Position numbers and translations under genes: made by a program. Under the pieces are notes generated by a model. It searched no databases. It worked only from the letters and a program-made list of their open reading frames with translations, and was not told the origin of the DNA. Positions 1 to 8,043 of a DNA stretch of 49,691 bases are shown here, piece by piece. Source of the stretch: Cyanobium sp. Cruz CV13-4-11 (lineage in GTDB: Bacteria; Cyanobacteriota; Cyanobacteriia; PCC-6307; Cyanobiaceae); contig NZ_JAGQCH010000024.1 in the NCBI RefSeq assembly GCF_024346055.1, forward strand, positions 1 through 49,691. The letters are read 5' to 3'. Within the stretch, counting starts at the first letter, position 1, and each line of letters opens with the position of its first letter.

Positions 1-127
1 CTTGATCCGCAACGACAGAGGGGCGGGCATCGCAGGGCTCCAGACCGGAATCGGAACCCTGTTGTCGCGTCTTGAGACCCGCCTATGTAGTTGCGCGGAC
101 CCGCCTACCTAATCGTCGCCGAACATC

Positions 128-619
128 GTGGGCAAGCTCCAGCCGATCCTGGCCAAGGCTTCCAGCTCCATCTCCCAGGCCACCCTCGTCAGCCGTGATC
201 AGCGGGAGAAGGCACGGGCATCCGCTGTGGCTGCTGTGGAACAGGAGCCCGAGATCAAGGGCCTGGACCTCGATGACGTCCTCCAAGACCTCGATGCCAT
301 CCGTGATGTTGTGAACAACCTGCAGCCTTCACCGCTCACCCTGGCTGATCTGGAAGCCATTCTCGATCGCCCCGAACTCCTTCCGCCCGGCTGCAGTGCC
401 ACTCGAATCGGCAAATGCGATTTCAAGTGGACCCAGCCCGGTCTCGACAAGGAAATGCGTGTCACCTGCAACGCCTCCTACTACGAGGACAACAGCGATA
501 GCTGTGAGCTGTGGGTGCCGGGGAGTCCGTTGTTTCCTTTGACCCTCTGCGAAGCATCCCAAGACGAGACTAAGCAGCCAAACACGACTGAATTCCAGCA
601 GACAATCGCGGGCGGATGA
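128..619 (+). CDS. Hypothetical protein, possible C-terminal remnant of a large helicase
   Basis: A 163-residue reading frame with a GTG start; an in-frame TAA at 110 limits it upstream and no ATG is available. Residues 45-80 are acidic and probably helical. Residues 110-137 (M-R-V-T-C-N, then Y-Y-E, then E-L-W-V-P-G-S-P-L-F-P) resemble, from memory, the extreme C-terminus of large SNF2/DEAD-type helicases found on plasmids and in defence loci. No helicase motors are present here, so it would be a leftover tail or a free-standing small protein. It could equally be an unrelated orphan. No partner gene is adjacent on the same strand. Confidence 0.4.
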   Translation: MGKLQPILAKASSSISQATLVSRDQREKARASAVAAVEQEPEIKGLDLDDVLQDLDAIRDVVNNLQPSPLTLADLEAILDRPELLPPGCSATRIGKCDFKWTQPGLDKEMRVTCNASYYEDNSDSCELWVPGSPLFPLTLCEASQDETKQPNTTEFQQTIAGG

Positions 620-701
620 AACTGAAGAATCCTCTTTCTGTTCACTTGCTCAATGCTGCAGTCACAGTAATGGCTGGCACAGAGCGCCGATCACGTCACG
701 A

Positions 702-1589
702 TCATTCCCGGGCGGCTTGGGCTGCACCAGGAGTTCGGGTCCCTGCTGGCACAGCAGATGCTGCAGACCAGTAACGCAGCTGGCTGACCAGCAGGGCCAG
801 CACGAAGCCGGCGAACTGCACAATCACCACGCAGGGCCCCGAGGGCAGGTTGGTGAGCCCCGAGACCAGCAGTCCCAGCAGGGCACATCCCCCGCCCAGG
901 GTGCCTGAAATCAGCATGTAAACAGGGAAGCGGCGGCTCAGCAGCCGGCCGGCACAGGCCGGAATCACCACAAAGGCGCTGATCAGGAGCACCCCCACCG
1001 CCTTGATCGAGACGGCCACCACCACCGCCAGCAAGATGATGAAGGCCAGGCGATGCCAGTTGGCACGGACGCCAAAGGCCCCGGCCAGGTCGTCGTTGAG
1101 CGTGAGCAGCACTTGGGCCCGCAGGCTCAGGGCCAGATAAACCAGCGCACCCAGGAGCAGCACGGCGATCACCACCAGGTCCGGCCAAGCAATGCCGAGG
1201 ATGTCGCCGAACAGCAGCTGCTGGATGCCACCCCGGTAGGTCTCCACCAAGCTGAGAGCCACCACAGCAAACGCCAGGGAGGTGGAATACACGATGTTGA
1301 GCAGGGCATCGGCCGGTAGGCGGCTGCGTTGCACCAGCTGGTTGATCAGCAACGCAAAGATCACCGCAAACGGGATCAGCACCAGGGTGGGGTTGATCCC
1401 CAGCAGCAGGCCCAGGGTGATGCCCAACAGGGCGGAGTGCCCAAGGGCATCACTGAAAAAGGAGAGCTGACGCAGCACCGCAAAGCTGCCCAACAGCCCC
1501 CCAAGACTGCCGGTCAGCAGCCCGCCGATCAAGGCGCGCTGCATGAACGGTTGGGCCAGAAGCGTGGCCAGAGCAGCGCCGTCAACCAC
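702..1589 (-). CDS. znuB: Zinc/manganese ABC transporter permease (ZnuB type)
   Basis: Membrane permease of the ABC-3 family, about 8-9 hydrophobic segments, starting with a conserved glycine-rich stretch (A-L-I-G-G-L-L-T-G-S-L-G-G-L-L-G-S-F). It forms the channel through which the ATPase downstream in the operon order pumps zinc into the cytoplasm. The frame is open further upstream, but that would overlap the ATPase gene by over 100 bases in another frame; GTG at 1589 overlaps the ATPase stop by only a few bases and fits a coupled operon. It is the last gene of znuA-znuC-znuB. The C-terminal tail is Ala/Gly/Arg rich and poorly conserved-looking. Mn rather than Zn specificity cannot be excluded from the permease alone. 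Confidence 0.9.
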   Translation of the reverse strand: MVDGAALATLLAQPFMQRALIGGLLTGSLGGLLGSFAVLRQLSFFSDALGHSALLGITLGLLLGINPTLVLIPFAVIFALLINQLVQRSRLPADALLNIVYSTSLAFAVVALSLVETYRGGIQQLLFGDILGIAWPDLVVIAVLLLGALVYLALSLRAQVLLTLNDDLAGAFGVRANWHRLAFIILLAVVVAVSIKAVGVLLISAFVVIPACAGRLLSRRFPVYMLISGTLGGGCALLGLLVSGLTNLPSGPCVVIVQFAGFVLALLVSQLRYWSAASAVPAGTRTPGAAQAARE

Positions 1590-2379
1590 GACGCACACCA
1601 CTGTTGTGCTCGTGCCGGTAGGGCACCACATTGGGCCCATACAGCTCCGCCAGACGCGCCGGGCTGAGGGCGTGATCGGGTGCCCCACTGCAGCGCAGGC
1701 GGCGATTCAGGCAGAGCACCTGATCACACGTGCGCCGCACCATCTCCAGATCGTGCGACACCTGCAGCACGGTCCAGCCCTCCTGGCGGCGGAGCTCCAG
1801 CAACAGCTGGTGAAACTGCTCGCCGGATGGGGCATCGAGGCCCGCCTGGGCCTCATCGAGCACCAGCAACTGCCGGGGCCGCACCACGCAGAACGCCAGC
1901 AGCACCCGCTTGAGCTGTCCGCCGGAGAGCTCGCTCAGCAGCCGTTCGCCCAGATCGCGGCAACCGGTGCGCTCCAGGGCGCGCTGCACCGCCCCATGGC
2001 GGCGTTGGCCGCCGGCCCAGGGCAGGCGCAGGCCTGGTGGATCGAACCCGAAGCCGACGAATTCCGCCACGCTGAGGGGAAAACGGCCTTGCAGGGCCAG
2101 GCTTTGGGGCAGGTAGGCGATCTGGGCGCGAACCGAACGGGGCAGCTGACCTGCAGGACCGAGGGCGTGGCCCATGAGGAGCACCGTGCCCGCTTGCCGC
2201 GGCAGCAAACCGAGAAGTGCTGCCACCAGGGTGCTCTTCCCCGCTCCATTGGGCCCCACCAGGGCCGTGTCTGTTTCCCTTGCCAGCTGAAAGCTCACCG
2301 CATCCACGGCCAGCAGCCCATCGCGCTGCACGGTCAATCCCTGCACCGCCAGCACCGGAGTGGCCGTGGAGCTGCTCAT
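1582..2379 (-). CDS. znuC: Zinc ABC transporter ATP-binding protein (ZnuC type)
   Basis: ABC ATPase of 265 residues with all nucleotide-binding motifs: Walker A G-P-N-G-A-G-K-S-T (about residues 42-50), Q-loop Y-L-P-Q-S-L, signature L-S-G-G-Q-L-K-R-V, Walker B L-L-V-L-D-E-A, and H-loop V-S-H-D-L. It powers the permease encoded immediately after it. The ATG at 2379 overlaps the stop of the solute-binding protein gene by four bases (ATGA), so the two are translationally coupled. The ...Y-R-H-E-H-N-S tail is His-containing as in metal-type family members. Confidence 0.92.
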   Translation of the reverse strand: MSSSTATPVLAVQGLTVQRDGLLAVDAVSFQLARETDTALVGPNGAGKSTLVAALLGLLPRQAGTVLLMGHALGPAGQLPRSVRAQIAYLPQSLALQGRFPLSVAEFVGFGFDPPGLRLPWAGGQRRHGAVQRALERTGCRDLGERLLSELSGGQLKRVLLAFCVVRPRQLLVLDEAQAGLDAPSGEQFHQLLLELRRQEGWTVLQVSHDLEMVRRTCDQVLCLNRRLRCSGAPDHALSPARLAELYGPNVVPYRHEHNSGVRRG

Positions 2380-3347
2380 TCGCCGAAGGCCTGGCGAAGG
2401 TCCGCCACATTGCGGCGCATCACGCTGAGGTAGGTGCCCGGATCGCGGGAGGCCTGCTCGCTGGCGGTCTCCATCGGGTCGAACACGCTGATCGTCACGC
2501 CCAGATCCTTGGCCAAGGCATTGAAGGAGCGGTTCCCCTCCTGGGGTTCAGTGAGCAGCGCCCGCAGCTGGGTGCGCTCCACGATCTCGCTCACCCGCTG
2601 CAGGTCGGCGGGGGAGGGATTGATCTCGGGCACGTCCACCAAGAACTCCGCCTTGAGGCCGAAGCGCTCAGCGAAGTAGGGAGCGAAGTCGTGGAAGGCC
2701 ACGAAGGTCTTGCCCTGGAAGGGCTTGAGCTGGCCTGCAAGCTCAGTGTTGAGCGCGCTGAGCTGGGTGGTGAAGGCCTCGGCATTGCGGCGATAGCCCT
2801 CGGCGCAGCTGGGATCGGCCTTCACCAGACCGTCGCGGATGTTCTCCACCTGCTGCACCGCACGCAGAGGATCCAGCCAGATGTGGGGATTCACCTCGCC
2901 GTGGGCGTGACCGTGGCCCTGCTCCTTGCCGTGCTCAGCCTCAGTGTGACCTGGCTCCTCTGGGGAGTCGATCGTGGCGATACCGCGGCTGGAGTCGATC
3001 ACCACCAGCTGGCTGTTGCCGGATGAGCTCACAAGCTTTTCGAGGAAGGCCTCCATCCCCAGCCCGTTCTTCACCAGGACCTGGGCCTCCCTAAGGGCGG
3101 CCAGATCGCCCGGCTTGGACTGGAAGTCGTGGGGGCCAGTGTTGGGCGGAATCAAGGCTGTGACGTCTGCGCAATCTCCGGCCACCGCCCTGGTGAACAG
3201 GGTGATCGGCAGGAATGTGGTCATCACCTTGAAGCCCTTGCCACCGGAGCTGGAGTCGTTGGTCTGCCGCGGGGCTACGCAGCCCACCAGGACGAGAGCC
3301 AGTGCCAAAAGACCCGTGCGTTGCAGGCAGGCGAACAAAAGGGACAT
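2376..3347 (-). CDS. znuA: Zinc ABC transporter substrate-binding lipoprotein (ZnuA)
   Basis: 323 residues. The N-terminus is a lipoprotein signal (hydrophobic stretch then V-G-C-V, Cys at residue 23), so it is exported and membrane anchored. The cluster A-1 fold is indicated by G-P-H-D-F near residue 72, a His-rich loop around residues 133-152 (H-G-K-E-Q-G-H-G-H-A-H-G), the H-I-W-L-D-P motif and H-D-F-A-P-Y-F. The His-rich loop is the hallmark separating zinc from manganese binding proteins of this family. First gene of the znuACB operon; a perfect Zur-type palindrome lies about 70 bases upstream, so repression by the zur gene at 6333 is expected. Confidence 0.93.
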   Translation of the reverse strand: MSLLFACLQRTGLLALALVLVGCVAPRQTNDSSSGGKGFKVMTTFLPITLFTRAVAGDCADVTALIPPNTGPHDFQSKPGDLAALREAQVLVKNGLGMEAFLEKLVSSSGNSQLVVIDSSRGIATIDSPEEPGHTEAEHGKEQGHGHAHGEVNPHIWLDPLRAVQQVENIRDGLVKADPSCAEGYRRNAEAFTTQLSALNTELAGQLKPFQGKTFVAFHDFAPYFAERFGLKAEFLVDVPEINPSPADLQRVSEIVERTQLRALLTEPQEGNRSFNALAKDLGVTISVFDPMETASEQASRDPGTYLSVMRRNVADLRQAFGE

Positions 3348-3417
3348 CAGGATTCAGGCAACACGAGTGGATGGCCCATCAGGGAAAGCAGGGCGGCGAC
3401 CCTCACGGCAGAAGCTA

Positions 3418-3444
3418 CTACAATGAGAATCGTTCTCATTGTAG
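3418..3444. promoter_or_regulatory. Zur box (perfect 27-base palindrome)
   Basis: Two perfect 12-base arms, CTACAATGAGAA and TTCTCATTGTAG, flank a 3-base centre. The core TGAGAATCGTTCTCA (3424-3438) matches the cyanobacterial Zur consensus TGATAATNATTATCA, as I recall it, at 11 of 14 defined positions. It sits 71 bases upstream of znuA. A second core of the same form lies in the cobW/zur intergenic region, which supports a common regulator. Confidence 0.85.
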
Positions 3445-3537
3445 CGGAGGCTGTTTCGTCTTTTTGAGCCCGTCACGCCAGGAGAAGCCGCAGGCGGCGA
3501 GGCCCGTTCCGCCAGCTCCGCTGCTGCGAGGGACTCG

Positions 3538-3840
3538 ATCAGGGCCAGCCTGCTCGCCTCAGGCCATCTGCTCGGCTTGTTGCAGCAGGATCCCCATCAG
3601 GCCCTGGCCGCGTTGCAGGTCCTGTCCCGGCAAGTCGAACGGTCGCAGACCCAGCTGAACGAGGCGTCCATCGCCGAGCTCCAGAAGCGCCGCCTCCAGG
3701 CGCGTCAGGACGGCGACTTTCAGTTGGCCGACCGGTTGAGGCATCAGCTGATCGAGGCGGGGGTGACGGTCGCAGACGTCAGGGCCTGCCGTCCCATCGC
3801 TCCGCCAAGCCCTGCTCGACCCTCCCATCACCGTGGCTGA
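3538..3840 (+). pseudogene. Cysteinyl-tRNA synthetase C-terminal fragment
   Basis: An open stretch (in-frame TAG at 3442) whose translation resembles the last part of CysRS: L-L-G-L-L-Q-Q-D-P near 3571, then a helical arm A-E-L-Q-K-R-R-L-Q-A-R with D-F-Q-L-A-D-R-L-R-H-Q-L and I-E-A-G-V. These correspond to the DALR-type domain end and the R-x-x-A-R-x-x-x-D-F-x-x-A-D-x-x-R helix of CysRS. No ATG or GTG start precedes the homologous part, only TTG at 3577/3580 inside it, and no catalytic domain is present. It is probably a stranded tail; a small functional protein from TTG is the alternative. It overlaps yidD by a few bases. Confidence 0.5.
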
Positions 3841-4084
3841 AACCGTGACGCGTCTCCTGCTGCTACTGATTCGCGGCTACCAGATCCTGATCAGCCCACT
3901 GCTGGGGCCCAACTGTCGCTTCACCCCCAGCTGCTCCCAGTACGCCATGGAGGCGATCCAGATCCACGGATTGATCCGAGGCAGCTGGCTGTCGCTCTGC
4001 CGGCTGGGTCGCTGTCATCCACTTCACCCGGGTGGCTACGACCCCGTTCCACCCCCTATTCAGAGAGAGACAAGCCAGCCATGA
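3833..4084 (+). CDS. yidD: Membrane protein insertion efficiency factor YidD
   Basis: 83 residues, GTG start. It carries the family signature: an amphipathic N-terminal segment [29 protein letters not shown], and [15 protein letters not shown] near the end. YidD proteins are small membrane-associated factors that assist YidC/Sec insertion, usually encoded near rpmH/rnpA/yidC; here that context is absent. Length is typical of the family. Its start overlaps the end of the CysRS-like fragment. Confidence 0.93.
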   Translation: MAETVTRLLLLLIRGYQILISPLLGPNCRFTPSCSQYAMEAIQIHGLIRGSWLSLCRLGRCHPLHPGGYDPVPPPIQRETSQP

Positions 4085-4148
4085 CCGCCTCTGATCCGCA
4101 ACGGCGCCTGGATCAGCTCAAGACGTTCATGGGCGTTGGAGCGGCTGT

Positions 4149-5249
4149 TCAACCAAACCCGGCCCCACCCGAACGCCGCTGACGTTCCCTGCTTGGCACC
4201 TCCACCGGCCACAGCCACCAGCGGCCTTGATCGCCACCGGCCGCCAGATGACGGCCATCAGGCCGCCAGGCCAGCGCCTGGAAACCTTGCCCCTCCCCTT
4301 CCAGCGGTTGCCGCAGCCGGCCACGGCTATCCCAGAGGCCCACGGTGCCGTCGGCGGAGGCGCTGGCCAGCAGGTTGCTATCGGGCGCAAAGGCAAGAGC
4401 ATGAACGCGCTGCTGATGCCAGAGGAGGGGCTCGGGCTGCCAGCCCTGCTGGCTCTGATTGCGCTGTTGCCACAGCACCACGGTGTCTCCTGAGGCCACC
4501 GCCAAGGCGGGTGCCAGCCGACCTGCCTGATCGCTCCAGGCCAGGGCTCGCACCTTGGCAGGAAAGCCGCTGAACTGCCACGGCCGCCCCTGACCCGCCT
4601 CGGGCCAGAGCAGCAGGGATCGATCCATCTGGCCACAGGCCAGCAGGTCACCAATCGGCGAGAAGCTCAGCACCAGACCAGCTGAGCCGGTGGGAGCCCT
4701 CAGGGGCATCGCTGCAGGGGCAGCCTCGGGCTGCCAGAGGGCCAGTTCACCATGGCAGCTGGCCGCCAGCCGCCTGCCGTCGCAACTCCAAGCGAGGGCA
4801 TGAACCGTGCCCGGCATGTCCAGGCACTCAGGGCGCCACGCGCGGACAGCCCCATCCCAGAGACGCACCTGGCGGCCCGCTGCCACCGCCAACAGCAAGC
4901 CCCGGGGCTGCCAGGCCGCCGCATCAAGCCAACCGGCATCCAATGGAATCGGATCAAGGGCCATGGGCCGGACACCGGTTTCGCCCAGCTCCCAGAGCAG
5001 CAGCTCACTGGCCTGGCCCACCGCCATCAGAAACTGTCCATCAGCGCTGAAGCCAATGGCATTGAGGCTGCTGTCGCGATCACTGCGCAGCAGCTCCTCA
5101 CAACCGGCCCGGAAATCAAGCAGCAGAAGTTCACCGCCAGCACTGGCGATCGCCAGAAACTCGCCATCCGCCGACCAGCTCAGGGTCGTGATCCCCTGCT
5201 GCAGTTGCCCGCAAAGCCGTTCGCTCACCAGAGGAGCCGTCGCTGTCAT
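4149..5249 (-). CDS. WD40 repeat protein of the CobW/Zur cluster
   Basis: About 366 residues of repeated WD40 blades; recurrent elements are L-x-W-S-x-D-G, L-A-x-A-S and L-x-x-W/L-W-x (for example L-L-A-S-A-S-A-D-G-T-V-G-L-W-D), enough for seven blades and hence a beta-propeller. No signal peptide is seen, so it is probably a cytoplasmic scaffold. The ATG at 5249 follows the cobW stop; an upstream GTG at 5273 overlaps cobW by 11 bases and is the alternative start. In marine Synechococcus a WD40 gene commonly follows cobW beside zur (from memory), implying a role with the zinc GTPase; the molecular function is not known. Confidence 0.85.
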   Translation of the reverse strand: MTATAPLVSERLCGQLQQGITTLSWSADGEFLAIASAGGELLLLDFRAGCEELLRSDRDSSLNAIGFSADGQFLMAVGQASELLLWELGETGVRPMALDPIPLDAGWLDAAAWQPRGLLLAVAAGRQVRLWDGAVRAWRPECLDMPGTVHALAWSCDGRRLAASCHGELALWQPEAAPAAMPLRAPTGSAGLVLSFSPIGDLLACGQMDRSLLLWPEAGQGRPWQFSGFPAKVRALAWSDQAGRLAPALAVASGDTVVLWQQRNQSQQGWQPEPLLWHQQRVHALAFAPDSNLLASASADGTVGLWDSRGRLRQPLEGEGQGFQALAWRPDGRHLAAGGDQGRWWLWPVEVPSRERQRRSGGAGFG

Positions 5250-5262
5250 CGTGCGGGACCCA

Positions 5263-6246
5263 TCAGGCCACACAGGCGCTGAAGCCGTCCCGTAGTCCTT
5301 CTGGATCGAGATCCCGGCCGATGATCACAAACTGGGTGCAGCGCCGCTCTGCGGGTTTCCAGGGGCGATCGAAATCACCGTCCAGCAGCATGTGCACCGA
5401 CTGGAACACGTAGCGATTGTCCTCTCCTTTGAGCTGGATGATTCCCTTCATCCGAAACAGATCAGGCCCCCGCTTGGCCACCAGATCCGAGAGCCAGCGC
5501 CCCAGCCTGTCGAGATCCATGGGCCGCTCCTCCACCAACGCCAGGGAGCCCACGGCATCGTCGTGCTCGTGGGCGTGCTCCTCAAGCAGGAAACCCTGAT
5601 CGAGGCTGAGGGCACGCTCCAGCTCGAACGCATCCACTCCGAGGATCTGATCCATCGGAGCATCGGCATTGTGGGTGGTGAGCAGCCGCGCCATGGGGTT
5701 GATGGCCCGGATTCGCCGCTCGATACCCAGCCGCTCGCTCTCGTCCACCAGGTCGGCCTTGTTGAGCAGCAGCACATCGGCGAAGGCCAGCTGCTCCTGT
5801 ACTTCCTCGGCCTCCCAGTGCAGGAGCACATGCTTGAGATCCACCAGGGTGACCACCGCATCGAGCTTCAGCTCATCGCGCAGGTCATCATCGACAAAGA
5901 ACGTCTGAATCACGGGTGCTGGGTCAGCGAGACCGGTGGTTTCGATCACGAGATGATCAAAGCGATCCCGGCGCTTCATCAGGTTCCCGATGATGCGGAT
6001 CAGATCACCACGAACCGTGCAGCAGATGCAGCCGTTGTTCATCTCGAAGATCTCCTCGTCGGCATCCACCACCAGCTGGTTGTCGATGCCCACTTCGCCA
6101 AACTCATTGACGATCACGGCCACCTTCAAGCCATGTTCGTGGGTGAGGATCCTGTTGAGCAGGGTGGTTTTGCCGGCACCCAGATAGCCGGTGAGCACCG
6201 TCACCGGCAGGCGATCAGCGGCTGGAATGGCACTGGTGAACGCCAT
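5263..6246 (-). CDS. CobW-family (COG0523) zinc-linked GTPase
   Basis: 327 residues. Walker A T-G-Y-L-G-A-G-K-T-T, the metal-binding C-I-C-C motif (in G-C-I-C-C-T-V-R-G-D), Walker B-like E-T-T-G-L-A-D-P, and the guanine motif N-K-A-D-L-V place it among G3E GTPases that act as metal chaperones. An internal H-A-H-E-H-D-D run could bind zinc. The frame stays open to 6468, but that extension overlaps the opposite-strand zur gene and is low-complexity; ATG at 6246 directly precedes the conserved P-V-T-V-L-T-G-Y strand. A Zur-type box lies 36 bases upstream, so expression under zinc shortage is expected, to supply zinc to essential enzymes. Confidence 0.9.
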   Translation of the reverse strand: MAFTSAIPAADRLPVTVLTGYLGAGKTTLLNRILTHEHGLKVAVIVNEFGEVGIDNQLVVDADEEIFEMNNGCICCTVRGDLIRIIGNLMKRRDRFDHLVIETTGLADPAPVIQTFFVDDDLRDELKLDAVVTLVDLKHVLLHWEAEEVQEQLAFADVLLLNKADLVDESERLGIERRIRAINPMARLLTTHNADAPMDQILGVDAFELERALSLDQGFLLEEHAHEHDDAVGSLALVEERPMDLDRLGRWLSDLVAKRGPDLFRMKGIIQLKGEDNRYVFQSVHMLLDGDFDRPWKPAERRCTQFVIIGRDLDPEGLRDGFSACVA

Positions 6247-6281
6247 GGCAAGGGGGAGAGGCCAGAAGGCCCCAAGTGGGG

Positions 6282-6296
6282 TGAGAATGGTTGTCG
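6282..6296. promoter_or_regulatory. Zur-type box between cobW and zur
   Basis: TGAGAATGGTTGTCG matches the 15-base Zur consensus at 10 of 14 defined positions and shares its left half with the znu palindrome. It is centred almost equally between the divergent cobW (ATG at 6246) and zur (ATG at 6333) starts, so one site could repress both. Confidence 0.6.
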
Positions 6297-6332
6297 TTCT
6301 AGCAGCGGTAGCTTTCCACCCGCCGGCCCCCC

Positions 6333-6785
6333 ATGGCAGCTTGCGCCTCGAGCACGATCCCAATCCGGCTGGAGACCGCCGCGCCGCCCTTGAGCCCTCG
6401 GCAGCAGAGGCTGTTGCATCTGCTGCGCCAAGCGGATCGGGAGCTGAGTGGCCAGGACCTGCATGCACTACTGCTCCAGGCAGGCCCCCCCTACGGCCTA
6501 GCGACCGTGTACCGCGGCCTCAAACAGTTGCAACGCCATGGCTTGGTGCGCTGCCGCAAGCTGGCCAACGGAGAGGGTGTCTATGCCCCGCTGGAGCGTG
6601 ATGATCACCACCTCACCTGCGTTCTTTGCGGCTGCAGTGAACGGCTGTCGATCTGCCCACTTGGAGCCCGTGGCTTGGGGCTGACGACGGTTCTGCTGCA
6701 GGGGTTCAGGCCGTTATTTCACACCTTCGAAATCCACGGGATCTGTGCCCGCTGCCAACACTCAGAGGCCGCCAGTTTTGGATGA
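6333..6785 (+). CDS. zur: Fur-family zinc regulator (Zur)
   Basis: 150 residues. N-terminal winged helix (L-S-P-R-Q-Q-R-L-L-H-L-L, then G-L-A-T-V-Y-R-G-L-K-Q-L, the recognition-helix signature of Fur proteins) and a C-terminal metal-binding dimerisation domain with H-H-L-T-C-V-L-C-G and C-A-R-C-Q, giving the two Cys pairs of the structural zinc site. The neighbours are zinc genes (znuACB, cobW, metallothionein), so Zur is preferred over Fur or PerR. ATG at 6333 lies just after the shared Zur-type box, suggesting autoregulation. Its 3' end overlaps the next gene. Confidence 0.88.
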   Translation: MAACASSTIPIRLETAAPPLSPRQQRLLHLLRQADRELSGQDLHALLLQAGPPYGLATVYRGLKQLQRHGLVRCRKLANGEGVYAPLERDDHHLTCVLCGCSERLSICPLGARGLGLTTVLLQGFRPLFHTFEIHGICARCQHSEAASFG

Positions 6786-7965
6786 GCTGGTGATCGCAGG
6801 GGCTGGTCCTCAGGCTCTCAGCCTCTGTTGCCAGCTGCTGCAGAAACGGCCTCACTGGCGCCGGCGGCTACGGGTTGTGGACCCCAGTGGCACCTGGCTC
6901 TCACGTTGGGAGCAGCAGATGCAGCGCTGCGAGATTCCCTGGCTGCGCTCCCCTTCGCCCCACCATCCGCACCCCAACCCCCATGCGCTGCGGCGCTTTG
7001 CCCAGGAGCGGCGACGCAGCCGCGAACTGGAGGGCCCCCACGGTCTGCCGCACACAAGCCTGTTCAGCGCGTTCTGCCAGAGCGTGGTGGAGGAATTCCA
7101 GCTGGTCAAACAGGTGCAGGCGGCTTCGGTGCAGCAGATCCACCTGGATCAAGCAAAGCCTGCATCCATGGAAGTGAGACTGAGCGACGGTTCTGTCGTG
7201 AGGCCCCGCCGACTGGTGATTGCCACGGGCGTGGGCGTACCTGTGCTGCCGGGCTGGGTGCACGCCATCACGGCTGGTTATCCGGCCGAGGCCCTGCAAC
7301 ACAGCCAGACGATCGATCTCGACACCTGCGTGGGGCTGCGAGGACAGCACATCCTGATCGTGGGTGGTGGTCTCACCAGCGCCCATCTGGCCATGGGGGC
7401 TCTCAAGCGAGGCGCTCAGGTCAGCTTGTTGTGCAGGCGGGCTCTGAGCAGCAAACCTTTTGACGCAGACCCTGGCTGGATGGGCCCGAAACATCTCAAG
7501 AGCTTTCAGGCTGAGCCCTGCTGGCATCAGCGACGCCAGCAGGTGCTGGCAGCGCGTGATGGCGGCTCCATCACGCCCCAGTTGGCTGTCCAGCTTCAAC
7601 AGGCTCGCCGTCAAGGCCACCTTCAGCTCCACGAGCACTGCCAGGTGCAAGCGGCTTCCTGGCATGCAGGCCAGTGGCAGATTCTCTGCCTTGACGGCAG
7701 CCGGCAACCAGCCCATCGCCTCTTGCTGGCCACAGGTCAACACCAAGGCATCAGCCACCACCCGCTATTGCGCCAGCTGCTGGATCAACAGCCGATCGAG
7801 CTGATTGACGACCTTCCTGTGCTGACCAGCGACCTGCGATTGCCTGGAACCAACATTCACTTGATGGGAAGCCTGAGCGCGCTGCAGCTGGGTCCGGCTG
7901 CCCGCAACCTGTTTGGGGGCAGGGAGGCGGCGCAACGGATCGCCCGGGCTGCCATCAAGGCATGA
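6745..7965 (+). CDS. FAD/NAD(P)-binding oxidoreductase (SidA/lysine monooxygenase-like)
   Basis: About 406 residues with two dinucleotide-binding folds: an N-terminal V-I-A-G-A-G-P-Q-A-L (FAD) and a central I-L-I-V-G-G-G-L-T-S-A-H (NADPH), plus the C-terminal L-L-A-T-G-Q motif. This arrangement is that of the flavin N-hydroxylase/SidA superfamily. GTG at 6745 overlaps zur by 41 bases; a shorter start (TTG 6778) is possible, but starting at GTG 6793 would cut into the first strand. Coupling to zur suggests a role in metal stress, perhaps redox handling or a small chelator, but the substrate cannot be told from sequence. Confidence 0.75.
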   Translation: MPAANTQRPPVLDELVIAGAGPQALSLCCQLLQKRPHWRRRLRVVDPSGTWLSRWEQQMQRCEIPWLRSPSPHHPHPNPHALRRFAQERRRSRELEGPHGLPHTSLFSAFCQSVVEEFQLVKQVQAASVQQIHLDQAKPASMEVRLSDGSVVRPRRLVIATGVGVPVLPGWVHAITAGYPAEALQHSQTIDLDTCVGLRGQHILIVGGGLTSAHLAMGALKRGAQVSLLCRRALSSKPFDADPGWMGPKHLKSFQAEPCWHQRRQQVLAARDGGSITPQLAVQLQQARRQGHLQLHEHCQVQAASWHAGQWQILCLDGSRQPAHRLLLATGQHQGISHHPLLRQLLDQQPIELIDDLPVLTSDLRLPGTNIHLMGSLSALQLGPAARNLFGGREAAQRIARAAIKA

Positions 7966-8043
7966 ATCCGGGAACACCTTCAGGGCCGCAGACTCTGCCG
8001 CCGCTCTGGGTCCAGCCAGCCAGGCACAACCTGCCCTCAAGTC

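Noticed and set aside
6247..6468. N-terminal extension of the CobW GTPase
   Set aside because: Low complexity, antisense to zur, and covers the Zur-type box; the conserved P-loop strand begins right after ATG 6246.
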